From Dehalococcoidia bacterium (GTDB lineage Bacteria; Chloroflexota; Dehalococcoidia; Lucifugimonadales; Lucifugimonadaceae): DNA of 64,000 nucleotides. The first letter of the stretch is position 1. The number at the start of each line of letters is the position of its first letter. The notes below the pieces were generated by a model. The model did not search any database, was not told the origin of the DNA, and saw only the letters and a program-made list of their open reading frames with translations. The stretch is taken from contig JANQQP010000015.1 in the NCBI GenBank assembly GCA_028285005.1, forward strand, positions 1 to 64,000, in the 5' to 3' direction. Made by a program: the position numbers and the translations under genes. This document shows positions 17,620 to 25,355 of this stretch, in pieces.

Positions 17620-18753
17620 TCATTCCAGGCTGATCAGCTTCTCGGTTTTCGCAGACTCGTAGCCTGCCATTAGCACTTCGACGTGGTGGGCCGCATCTTC
17701 CGCTGTGATCTGCGGTCTTGCGCCCGACTCGATGCAGTCCAGGAACGCCCGCACATCTGCTGTTGAATCGGCTGGCGACAGCAGCTGCCAGGACTTCTTG
17801 TCCGCCTGCTGCACATCCCGGCGTGTTGAAGCCCACATCATCATCGGGTCGAACTCGTGCCTTTTTGGGTTGTCGAATACGGTCTCCTGCGAGTAGACCT
17901 CGATCCTCGGTTCATCGTCGCTGAACCTGAAATAGCCGTTTTCAGCAATCAGACTGACCTGCTGCTGGCCCATCATCGGGTGACTGTGGATTCCGGTCCT
18001 GCCAGCCATGATCGTCGCAGGCGTGCCGTCCTCAAGCGTCAGCAGCATCGCTCCAAAGTCTTCGATGTCTAGCTCAGCATGCTCGGCGAAGAAGTAGTTG
18101 CCGGTGATGGCCTGAACGCTGCGCACGCGCTGCCCGGTCAGCCACGTTGCGAGTGAGACAGGGTAAACGCCCATGTCGAACAGCTCGCGCTTCGCTTCGA
18201 CGAACGTGAACCGGCTATCGCTCCCGCGTTCCTGTCGCACGAAACCTTCGGGGACATCGCTTAGGTGACCTTTTGCCATCAACATGTCGCAGTGGACGGC
18301 GAGCAGACTTCCTGTTTCACCGTTGTCGATCGCTGAACGGGCGGACTGAGCCCAGCTTGTGTTCGCCTGCGAGAAGACCTGCGTCACCGTTCCTGCTCTG
18401 CGTGCTGCCTCGACGATCTTCCACGCATCGTCTCCCGCGCCGGCCAGTGGCTTGTCCATGTAGATGTGCATGCCAGCCTCAAGACAGCGGGTCAGAACTC
18501 TGCCGCGCCGTTCAACATCGGGGCAGGCGCAGATGATATCGACGCCGTCGATCTGCAGAGCGTCATCTAGCTCCAGGTACGGCAGGTCCAGCTCCGACGC
18601 CAGCGTTCGGTTGAGGTCTTCCCGGTATTCAGGAAGCCCCGGCTCGTCTGCGATCGCGACCACGTCGCATCGCGGATCTGCTGCGAAGGCGCGGATGTAG
18701 CCTTCGAGATGAGTCCGGTTTCCGCCGATGCCTATGACTTTGTGTCCCGGCAT
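17620..18753 (-). CDS. Gfo/Idh/MocA-family oxidoreductase
   Basis: A 377-aa NAD(P)-dependent sugar or inositol dehydrogenase-type protein. The N-terminal Rossmann domain begins KVIGIGGNRTHLEGYIRAF. The usual EKP motif appears as MDKPLAGAG near residue 105. The C-terminal domain includes KRELFDMGVYPVSLATWLTG, the typical GGG-x-DxGxH-like region. The ATG at 18753 overlaps the TGA of the 122-aa gene (TGATG), so the two are translationally coupled. An open frame upstream to 18951 is not used. It probably oxidises a sugar-derived hydroxyl. Confidence 0.9.
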   Translation of the reverse strand: MPGHKVIGIGGNRTHLEGYIRAFAADPRCDVVAIADEPGLPEYREDLNRTLASELDLPYLELDDALQIDGVDIICACPDVERRGRVLTRCLEAGMHIYMDKPLAGAGDDAWKIVEAARRAGTVTQVFSQANTSWAQSARSAIDNGETGSLLAVHCDMLMAKGHLSDVPEGFVRQERGSDSRFTFVEAKRELFDMGVYPVSLATWLTGQRVRSVQAITGNYFFAEHAELDIEDFGAMLLTLEDGTPATIMAGRTGIHSHPMMGQQQVSLIAENGYFRFSDDEPRIEVYSQETVFDNPKRHEFDPMMMWASTRRDVQQADKKSWQLLSPADSTADVRAFLDCIESGARPQITAEDAAHHVEVLMAGYESAKTEKLISLE

Positions 18754-19121
18754 CAGTTCCCTGATCCTTCGAACCGGTGGTAGATGCTGCCTCTTGAGCC
18801 GAGCAACGCGAAGTCTCCTCCCAATCGACCTCGCGTCCCCTGCGAAGCGCTGATGAGCGCCGAAGCGCCGTTCGGCCACTTCACCATCACAACTTCCACG
18901 TGTTCGTCCGGGGTAGTCGGCCACCGTGCAGATGGTTCGGCACCGAACCATTGCGACGCAGATTCGACCACATACTCAGTCAGGCCGGATACTGCATCAC
19001 TCTCCTCACTTTCTCGGAAGAGATGCAGTGTGATGCGCGCCGCACGCGGCGTGCCGATGTCGCCTGCCTGAACTGACCGGCTAACTGCCGCTGCAAGTTG
19101 GTCCCATTCGTCGAACTTCAT
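18753..19121 (-). CDS. Stand-alone Gfo/Idh/MocA C-terminal-like domain protein
   Basis: A 122-aa protein. The segment GDIGTPRAARITLHLFRE, then TEYVVESASQWFGAEP, VVMVKWPNGASALISASQG and GGDFALLGSRGSIYHRF, matches the substrate-binding beta-sheet domain of Gfo/Idh/MocA oxidoreductases, but there is no Rossmann domain. The coupled downstream gene is a complete oxidoreductase, so this is not a simple frameshift half. It may be a companion subunit or a decayed paralogue. It is first in a two-gene minus-strand operon divergent from the aldo/keto reductase. The domain assignment is by eye. Confidence 0.65.
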   Translation of the reverse strand: MKFDEWDQLAAAVSRSVQAGDIGTPRAARITLHLFRESEESDAVSGLTEYVVESASQWFGAEPSARWPTTPDEHVEVVMVKWPNGASALISASQGTRGRLGGDFALLGSRGSIYHRFEGSGN

Positions 19122-19210
19122 CGTCAGTCCTGGAAATCAAGTCACTGGAGAGACGGCGGAGGATAAACCCAAACCTGTGCCGCCGGGTGGTTCGAGAACA
19201 CCCAGACGCT

Positions 19211-19228
19211 GCCGATTGACTAATCGGC
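19211..19228. promoter_or_regulatory. Perfect 7-bp inverted repeat, candidate operator
   Basis: GCCGATT-GACT-AATCGGC lies in the 179-bp divergent gap between the 122-aa/Gfo-Idh operon and the aldo/keto reductase operon. Its size and position suit a dimeric repressor controlling both sides. No regulator gene is adjacent. Confidence 0.5.
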
Positions 19229-19300
19229 GCGATGGGTCAAAACTACCCGCACTATCAAGACAGAGCCTTACAACTGCTACCCGGCAACAAGGGGAGACCG

Positions 19301-20302
19301 ATGAGAAAGCGCACATTTGGCGACTCAGGACTGGAGACCACCGTCATTGGATACGGTGGCTGGCCAATGGGCCGGGGCATGTACGGCTCACTCGATGACG
19401 AAGAGGCGATCAAGGCTGCGCAGGCGGCCTACGAAGGCGGCGTCACGCTCTTCGACACTGCCGCCATCTACGGCTGGGGCTATGGCGAAGAACTGATGGG
19501 CAAGGCGATCGGCTCGTTCCGCAAGGACATCGTGCTGGTGACCAAAGGCGCTCGAGAGTGGCAGCGCGACAACCCTGACCGCTCAGCAGCTACGGTCGCC
19601 GACTCTGATCCGGTCAAGCTACGCAGGTCGATCGACGAGAGCCTGAAGCGGTTGCAGACCGACTACATCGACCTCTTCCTCATCCATTGGCCCGATCACA
19701 CTCGCCCGCACTCTGAGCCGATGCAGGTGCTGGAGGACGCCAAGAAAGCAGGCAAGATCCTGCACTCCGGCGTGTCGAACCACAGCGTGGCCATGATGGA
19801 CGAGTGTCTGCAGACCTCGCCAATCGTCACGAATCAGATCGGTTACCACATCTTCGACAGGCGTCCTGAGGCTGACGTTATGCCGTTCGTCGAGTCGCAC
19901 GGCATGGGAATCATGGCTTACGGCTCGCTGGCCCACGGACTCCTGACCGGTGCGTGGCAGGCAGACCAGGCGTTCGGGGACGACGACTGGCGGAGGCGCG
20001 GCGACAACTTCGGCATCCAGAGCTGGGGACCGGAAAACCTCGCCAAGAACATCGCAGTTGTCGAGAAGCTGAAGACGATAGCGGGCGACCACGGCCTGAC
20101 CGTCGCTCAACTCGCCATCGCATGGGTGATCAAGAACCCTGTGGTTAGCGTGGCGCTGGTCGGCGCGAAGACGCCTGATGAGATGCGTGAAGACCTGCCC
20201 GGCGACTGGGACATGCCGGACTCGGTGAAGCAGGAGATAGACGATCTCGTGCTCGCTGAAGGGTCAGGCGTTGGCACTGCAGGGATGACAATCGCGACGT
20301 GA
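19301..20302 (+). CDS. Aldo/keto reductase
   Basis: A 333-aa NADPH-type aldo/keto reductase, (beta/alpha)8 fold. The catalytic tetrad is visible: Asp52 and Tyr57 in FDTAAIYGWGYG, Lys82 in LVTKGAREW, and the His in LFLIHWPDH. The start at 19301 has GGGGAG 5 nt upstream; the longer frame from 19232 lacks this. It heads an operon with the HAD phosphatase (GTGA overlap) and the amidohydrolase. It probably reduces or oxidises a sugar aldehyde in the catabolic region. Confidence 0.92.
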   Translation: MRKRTFGDSGLETTVIGYGGWPMGRGMYGSLDDEEAIKAAQAAYEGGVTLFDTAAIYGWGYGEELMGKAIGSFRKDIVLVTKGAREWQRDNPDRSAATVADSDPVKLRRSIDESLKRLQTDYIDLFLIHWPDHTRPHSEPMQVLEDAKKAGKILHSGVSNHSVAMMDECLQTSPIVTNQIGYHIFDRRPEADVMPFVESHGMGIMAYGSLAHGLLTGAWQADQAFGDDDWRRRGDNFGIQSWGPENLAKNIAVVEKLKTIAGDHGLTVAQLAIAWVIKNPVVSVALVGAKTPDEMREDLPGDWDMPDSVKQEIDDLVLAEGSGVGTAGMTIAT

Positions 20303-20958
20303 GCGGTCTCCAGGCTGCTTGCTTCGACCTCGACGGGACTCTGATCGACACAGGACCGCTGCACGTTCGTGCTGAACGGCTCGCTCTGAACTCGCTCGGG
20401 ATCACTGAGCTGGCTTCAGATCACCCTGTCACGTTCGGCGCCGGGATCCTTCCGGGCATGCAGATGCTTGCCGACCATTATGGCTTCCCTTCCGCCGAGC
20501 ACGTGTTCGAGGCGTATCTGCCAGCGTGGGAGTCGTCGTTTGAAGATGGCCTCGAACAGATGCCGGGCGCAGACGCCGCGCTGGAGAGACTGCGCGATCT
20601 CGGCGTACCGCTGGCGCTCGTGACTTCGGGTGAAGACGAATACGTTGACAAAGTCCTGGCGCGCTTCGAGTGGTCCAGTCTCTTTTCGCATCTGGTCACA
20701 CTGGAATCGGTGACAAACATCAAGCCGCACCCTGAGCCGTATCTGAAGGCGGCCACTCTGCTGGGACTGGAGCCTGAACGGTGCGTCGGCATAGAAGACT
20801 CGGCATCGGGGATGCGCGCTTTGGCTGCAGCAGGTTGCTACTCGGTTCTGGTTCAGGCAGATCCCGCTCTACGAATAGTGGACCCAGCGCCTGACATCGT
20901 CATCGATTCGCTAACAGAACTCGACGACGAGCTGGCCAGTAAACTCTTCGCTTCGTGA
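20299..20958 (+). CDS. HAD hydrolase, beta-phosphoglucomutase-like
   Basis: A 219-aa HAD-superfamily protein with an alpha-helical cap. Motif I is DLDGTLIDT at residues 9-17, motif II LVTSGED, motif III KPHPEPYLKAA, and motif IV GIEDSASG. This is the arrangement of beta-phosphoglucomutase-like phosphatases and mutases (HAD-IA). It starts at a GTG overlapping the aldo/keto reductase stop (GTGA), so the two are coupled. A small sugar phosphate is the likely substrate. Confidence 0.9.
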   Translation: MSGLQAACFDLDGTLIDTGPLHVRAERLALNSLGITELASDHPVTFGAGILPGMQMLADHYGFPSAEHVFEAYLPAWESSFEDGLEQMPGADAALERLRDLGVPLALVTSGEDEYVDKVLARFEWSSLFSHLVTLESVTNIKPHPEPYLKAATLLGLEPERCVGIEDSASGMRALAAAGCYSVLVQADPALRIVDPAPDIVIDSLTELDDELASKLFAS

Positions 20959-20987
20959 ATCCCAACGCATAGCCAGAGGACGGAAAG

Positions 20988-21779
20988 ATGCCAATCATCG
21001 ACACTCACTGCCACGCTGGCGGCAACTGGTTCGAGCCGATCGAGGTCCTGGAGTTCCAGATGGACCGCTGTGGAGTCGATGCCGCGGTGCTAATCCAGCA
21101 CGGCGGAACCTATGACAACACCTATCTTTTCGAAGAGGCAACGAAGAGAGGCGACCGCTTCAAGGTCGCCGTGCTAATCGACCCCGAGAGCGACAATCCG
21201 CTTGGCGATCTAACGAAAGAGGCCGAACGGGGAGCGGCTGGAGTCAGGCTCTATCCGGGGCAGCAGTTCAAGACATCGCACCCCCACGACATCTGGAAGA
21301 AGGCGGGTGAGCTAGGCCTGGTCGTCACCAGTCTTGGCGGCGCGGAAGGGTTCGCTTCCGACGAGTTCAAGGCGATGCTCGATGCCTGTCCAGACACGCC
21401 GGTGGTAATCGAGCATCTGGTCGGAGTCGGGATCACCGACCCGCCGTACACGCTGTACGAATCGGCACTCGAATGCGCCGAACGGCCGAACACAACGATC
21501 AAGGTGCCGGGACTCGGAGAGATCACACCTCGTCCGCCGCGCCTGCTGCCTGAGTTCAGATTCGACGACGTTCCGCCGCTGTTCGAGATGGCGAAGGAAG
21601 CTTTTGGCGCGCAGCGGATGATGTGGGGGAGCGATTTCCCGCCAAGCGCCGGTCGGGAGGGTTACCAGAACACGCTTGAAGGCGTCAGGAACCATCCGGC
21701 GTTTGCGGACGGGGACGACATCGAGTGGGTGCTGGGAAAGACGGCGGCAAGAGTCTGGGGCTTCGACAACCTCGACTAG
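20988..21779 (+). CDS. Amidohydrolase-2 family metal-dependent hydrolase
   Basis: A 263-aa TIM-barrel hydrolase. IIDTHCHAGG supplies the HxH metal motif at residues 7-9, VVIEHLVG a further His, and MMWGSDFPP the terminal Asp. This matches the amidohydrolase-2 group, which includes lactonases and decarboxylases such as ACMS decarboxylase-like and 2-pyrone-4,6-dicarboxylate hydrolase-like enzymes. It is third in the operon with the aldo/keto reductase and HAD genes. A lactone or carboxylate intermediate is plausible. Confidence 0.88.
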   Translation: MPIIDTHCHAGGNWFEPIEVLEFQMDRCGVDAAVLIQHGGTYDNTYLFEEATKRGDRFKVAVLIDPESDNPLGDLTKEAERGAAGVRLYPGQQFKTSHPHDIWKKAGELGLVVTSLGGAEGFASDEFKAMLDACPDTPVVIEHLVGVGITDPPYTLYESALECAERPNTTIKVPGLGEITPRPPRLLPEFRFDDVPPLFEMAKEAFGAQRMMWGSDFPPSAGREGYQNTLEGVRNHPAFADGDDIEWVLGKTAARVWGFDNLD

Positions 21780-21787
21780 GCGCCAGC

Positions 21788-22708
21788 TCACTCGCCCCAG
21801 TACGAAACGCCGACGAGTCCGGGGCCAGTGTGCGCGCCCATGAAAGGGTGGAACTGCGTCAGAAACAGCTCCACGCACTCTACTCGCTCGCCCAGCTCGT
21901 TCATCAGTGACTCCGCCTCATCCTCGGCATCGGCGTGCATCACGTTGACGTGCGCACGTCTGCCCATCATGTCGCCAGTTACCTCTTTCACCAGACGCTT
22001 GTAAGCGCCCGAGCGCGAACGCGGCCTGGCTATCGAACCGACTCGTCCCGCACTGAACTCCATCACAGGTTTGATGTTCAACAGATTCGTCGCCCAGACC
22101 GCAATCTTCGGCACGCGGCCACCTCGGTGCACGTACTCAAGCGTGTCCAGATACGCCACGAGCCGGACCTTCTCCGCGAGGATCCCGGCTCTTGCTTGAA
22201 TCGTAGGTAACTGCTCACCTGCGCCGGCCATCCGGGCGCACTCGAGCACGATCAGCGCCTGCGAACCTGCCGCTCCCTTTGAGTCGAAGACAGCTATCTC
22301 GGTGTCCGGCAGATCGGTAGCCGCCATCTCGGCCGCCACTCGCGCTGCGTCGTAGGCGGCACTCAGCCCGGCGGAAAGCGTTACGCACATTACCGAATCT
22401 GCCTGCTGTGCAGCTGCCCCGAACGCCTCCAGCCATGCTCCGGGTTTGGGTGCCGATGTGGTTGGGAGTTGCTCCAGTGTTGTCAGACGGGAATAGAAAT
22501 CGTCGAGCGCGCCGTCCGGTCCATCGACGAACGTCTCGTCGCCTATCGTCACTTCCATGCTCGCGACATTGATCCGGTGTTTCGATAGAAGCTCCGGCGT
22601 CAGCGCGGCCGCCGAATCGGTCACGACCGCAACTGATCGACGATCAGGCGCCCCGTTAGATTCCAAGGAGTCAGGCGGCTCAGGCATATTCGGGTCTGTT
22701 TCAGGCAT
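21788..22708 (-). CDS. DegV family fatty-acid-binding protein
   Basis: A 306-aa DegV/FakB-type protein, which in other bacteria presents a bound fatty acid to the FakA kinase. VAVVTDSAAALTPELL near residue 27 and the acyl-binding pocket segments TSAPKPGAW and VMCVTLSAGLSAAYDAA are clear. LDTLEYVHRGGRVPKIA carries the conserved Arg-Gly-Gly-Arg. About 20 residues at the N-terminus are acidic and non-conserved. The gene converges on the amidohydrolase with 8 bp between stops and is divergent from hisZ. It has a good promoter immediately upstream. Confidence 0.92.
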   Translation of the reverse strand: MPETDPNMPEPPDSLESNGAPDRRSVAVVTDSAAALTPELLSKHRINVASMEVTIGDETFVDGPDGALDDFYSRLTTLEQLPTTSAPKPGAWLEAFGAAAQQADSVMCVTLSAGLSAAYDAARVAAEMAATDLPDTEIAVFDSKGAAGSQALIVLECARMAGAGEQLPTIQARAGILAEKVRLVAYLDTLEYVHRGGRVPKIAVWATNLLNIKPVMEFSAGRVGSIARPRSRSGAYKRLVKEVTGDMMGRRAHVNVMHADAEDEAESLMNELGERVECVELFLTQFHPFMGAHTGPGLVGVSYWGE

Positions 22709-22716
22709 CGCAGAAC

Positions 22717-22744
22717 ATTATCTGCCACAAGATGGCCTGGTCAA
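22717..22744 (-). promoter_or_regulatory. Canonical promoter of the DegV gene, possibly leaderless
   Basis: On the minus strand, TTGACC (22744-22739) and GATAAT (22722-22717) are separated by 16 bp. The -10 ends 8 nt before the DegV ATG at 22708. Transcription would therefore begin at or next to the start codon. Confidence 0.6.
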
Positions 22745-22857
22745 AAGTCCGGGCACGTCGACAGTTTTCAGTCGAAGACAGAGGAATTCGCTCCACCAAT
22801 TCGCTAAGTGCTCAACAGTGGTGCTGGCACGCGTCCCACGAATTACCGTTCGCAGCA

Positions 22858-22863
22858 TAGAAT
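22858..22863 (+). promoter_or_regulatory. Candidate -10 element for the his operon
   Basis: TAGAAT lies 72 nt upstream of the hisZ ATG. No strong -35 is seen, and hisZ itself has no obvious Shine-Dalgarno sequence. Confidence 0.3.
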
Positions 22864-22935
22864 TAGTCGCTCCGGCCGCAGTGTGGTCGGCCAGACAGGT
22901 GAACAGCACGGAAACCGCGCGTCGCAGCGCCCAAC

Positions 22936-24327
22936 ATGTCAACGCTAAGACAGATTCGTAGACTGCCGAACACATTCGACGCGGACGCGGCGCAGGTGGC
23001 GCGCGCACAGAGCGCCGCTGCGATCTGCCGCGAGATGCTGTCGCTGCGCGGGTACGAACTCATCGACACACCGATGTTCGAAGAGAGCGAGCTCTTCCTG
23101 CGCAAGTCGGGCGGCGAGCTTTCGAGCAGGCTCTATGACTTCGAGGAGCCCGGCGGCTTCAGGACGAGCCTGCGTCCTGAGTTCACTGCCCCTGTCATCC
23201 GGCACTCGATAGAGACCGGTGAAGCGGGCTCGAAGACCTGCCGATACCAGTACTCTGGCCCGGTCTTCAGGTATGCCGCTCCCGAGCACCCTGACGGCTC
23301 TAAAACCCGGCAATTCAACCAGCTTGGAGCAGAGCTGATTGGTGCGCCGGCACCGCACGCCGACGGCGAGATCATGTCGATTGTGACCGAAGGATTGGAC
23401 GCACTCGGCATTCCTCCCGCGACCATCGCACTTGGGCACGTTGGTCTTCTCCGCCGACTGTTGCGGAAGTTCGAGCTGTCTGAGCGCGCTGGTCAGTTCC
23501 TGCTGGCCAACGCGGAAGCGATCGCCTCAGGGAAGCTGGAAGAGGTCAGTGAAACGGCGACGAAACTCTCTTTGTTGACTGCGAAAGATACTTCCGCGAG
23601 TGGCGGTACTGGAGACATTAAGCAGATTGAACAGGTGCTTGACCGCTCACTTGGGCCGCTCGGAGCGAACGCCGGTTCCAGGACACGCGCTGAGGTGATC
23701 GCTCGCCTCGCCAGGAAGCAGATGGCGGCCGATGACCCCGCGAAGTTCGAATCTGCCCTTTCGATGTTGAGTGAGCTGATGACTGTCTCCGGCGACCCGG
23801 ACAAGGCATTGGACGACGGCAGGAGGCTCGCAGTGTCTGCGAAGCTCGACGAGAAGTGCTTCATGCTGCTCGAACAGGTAGTCGAATCGGCAGTCGACCA
23901 GGGAGTCGACCGTTCCACGATTTCGATTCGATACGGACTTGCGCGCGGTGTTGCTTACTACACCGGGATGGTTTTCGACATTCTCGAATCTCCTGACGCC
24001 ACAGACTCTCTCGGTGGTGGCGGACGGTACGACGGCCTGACCCGTGCGCTTGGACTGGACGCCGATGTGCCAGCGCTTGGCTTCGCGTACACGCTTGACG
24101 CGCTCGTGAAGCTCATGCCCTCGGCATCCGACGAAACAGCCAACTCGAATCCGGTCCTTGTCAGGCCGGCTGACGACACTGCGTGGCGCGCCGCAGCCAG
24201 CGTTGCGGCAAAGCTCAGAGAAGAGGGCAGGGTAGCGGTACTCGACACTGGCAACGATGACACAGCCGGGTTCAGTCGGGTGATCACGGTCGACTCATCC
24301 GACGGTACCACGGAGTCGGTCCGATGA
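22936..24327 (+). CDS. hisZ: HisZ-like regulatory subunit of ATP phosphoribosyltransferase (HisRS paralogue)
   Basis: A 463-aa protein of the histidyl-tRNA synthetase catalytic fold. SLRPEFTAPVIRH, RQFNQLGAELIG, ARGVAYYTGMVFDIL and GGGGRYDGL are all present. The class II motif 2 reads FRYAAPE instead of RxE, so the catalytic Glu is absent. The C-terminal anticodon domain is short (about 85 residues). Both points favour HisZ, which activates HisG, over a true HisRS. An insert of about 110 residues around 190-300 is larger than usual. The gene starts the his cluster and overlaps hisG by 4 bp (ATGA). Confidence 0.75.
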   Translation: MSTLRQIRRLPNTFDADAAQVARAQSAAAICREMLSLRGYELIDTPMFEESELFLRKSGGELSSRLYDFEEPGGFRTSLRPEFTAPVIRHSIETGEAGSKTCRYQYSGPVFRYAAPEHPDGSKTRQFNQLGAELIGAPAPHADGEIMSIVTEGLDALGIPPATIALGHVGLLRRLLRKFELSERAGQFLLANAEAIASGKLEEVSETATKLSLLTAKDTSASGGTGDIKQIEQVLDRSLGPLGANAGSRTRAEVIARLARKQMAADDPAKFESALSMLSELMTVSGDPDKALDDGRRLAVSAKLDEKCFMLLEQVVESAVDQGVDRSTISIRYGLARGVAYYTGMVFDILESPDATDSLGGGGRYDGLTRALGLDADVPALGFAYTLDALVKLMPSASDETANSNPVLVRPADDTAWRAAASVAAKLREEGRVAVLDTGNDDTAGFSRVITVDSSDGTTESVR

Positions 24328-25355
24328 GCGCCCTGCGGATTGCCATCCCTTCATCCGGCGCACTTTTCGAAGGCGCGCAGAGCTTCTTGAAGTCATCTGG
24401 ACTGACAGTCAGCCGCGATAATCCGCGACGCTACACCGGAACGATTCCGGCACTCCCCGGCGTCGAAGTTCTGTTTCAGCGTCAGTCAGACATCACCGGC
24501 GAGGTTGATGGCGGCAGTGCTGACCTTGGAATTGTCGGTCTTGATCGGTACCTCGAGTCGCGTCTCGAAAACGGCGACAGTGTCCAGGTCGGCACTGGAG
24601 CAGGCTTTGGCCAGTCGCAACTCGTTATCGCCGTCCCGGATTCCTGGGCAGATATCACCACAGTCGCAGACCTCGCTGAACTTGCGCTGGAGTACCGGGA
24701 AAAAGGCAAAGACCTCAGAATTGCGACCAAGTACCGGCGGCTCGTGAAGCGCTTCCTCGAAGAGCGAGACATCTACTACGTGACACTGGTTGAGGCGTCC
24801 GGCAGCCTCGAAGCTGCTCCGATCATGGGCTACGCCGACCTCATCGCAGACATCACGGCGTCCGGAGTGACGCTGAGGGAGAATCAGCTTCGAACTCTCG
24901 TCGACGGAGCGGTGATCGATTCACAGGCCATATTGATCGGCAACGTGCGACTGCTGGCGGCGGACGAAGAGAAGATGGCGCTTACCCGCGAGGTGTTGGA
25001 GCGCGTCGAAGCGTCAGGTCGCTCACGAAAATATCAACGGGTTTCGTTCAACCTCACCGCTGACAGCATGGAGAGTGCCGCCGACCGAGTCCTAGAAAGA
25101 TCCGACCTCTCAGGCATCGATGGCCCGAGCATCTCCCAGGTTTTTTCCTCTCGTGAAGGCATGTGGTTCAACGTCCAGGTTGTGATCCAGCGAGCGCTGA
25201 CGCTGCAAGCAGTCGACTACTTTCGATCTCTCGGAGGCACGTCGATCACAGTGAACGAAGCTTCCTACGTGTTCCGCAACGTGTGCGAGTCCTACGTTGA
25301 GTTGGAAAAGGCCGTCGCCGAATACACCCGCAAGAACGGCTCGGGCGCGGAATGA
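24324..25355 (+). CDS. hisG: ATP phosphoribosyltransferase HisG, long form
   Basis: The first step of histidine synthesis, condensing ATP and PRPP. It is 343 aa. The catalytic domain includes LRIAIPSSGALFEGA, DLGIVGLDRYLE and the PRPP-loop region VEASGSLEAAPIMGYADLIADI. About 110 C-terminal residues follow (GPSISQVFSSREGMWFNVQV... VDYFRSLGG...), resembling the ACT-like regulatory domain of long-form HisG. HisZ normally partners short HisG, so having both is odd. ATGA overlaps join it to hisZ upstream and hisD downstream. Confidence 0.9.
   Translation: MSALRIAIPSSGALFEGAQSFLKSSGLTVSRDNPRRYTGTIPALPGVEVLFQRQSDITGEVDGGSADLGIVGLDRYLESRLENGDSVQVGTGAGFGQSQLVIAVPDSWADITTVADLAELALEYREKGKDLRIATKYRRLVKRFLEERDIYYVTLVEASGSLEAAPIMGYADLIADITASGVTLRENQLRTLVDGAVIDSQAILIGNVRLLAADEEKMALTREVLERVEASGRSRKYQRVSFNLTADSMESAADRVLERSDLSGIDGPSISQVFSSREGMWFNVQVVIQRALTLQAVDYFRSLGGTSITVNEASYVFRNVCESYVELEKAVAEYTRKNGSGAE

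Noticed and set aside
18753-19121. 122-aa gene as a frameshifted half of the Gfo/Idh gene
   Set aside because: The downstream oxidoreductase is complete at both ends, so this is an extra domain, not a broken part of it.
22936-24327. Calling the first his gene a true histidyl-tRNA synthetase
   Set aside because: The motif 2 Glu is missing, the anticodon domain is short, and the gene overlaps hisG, all of which favour HisZ.
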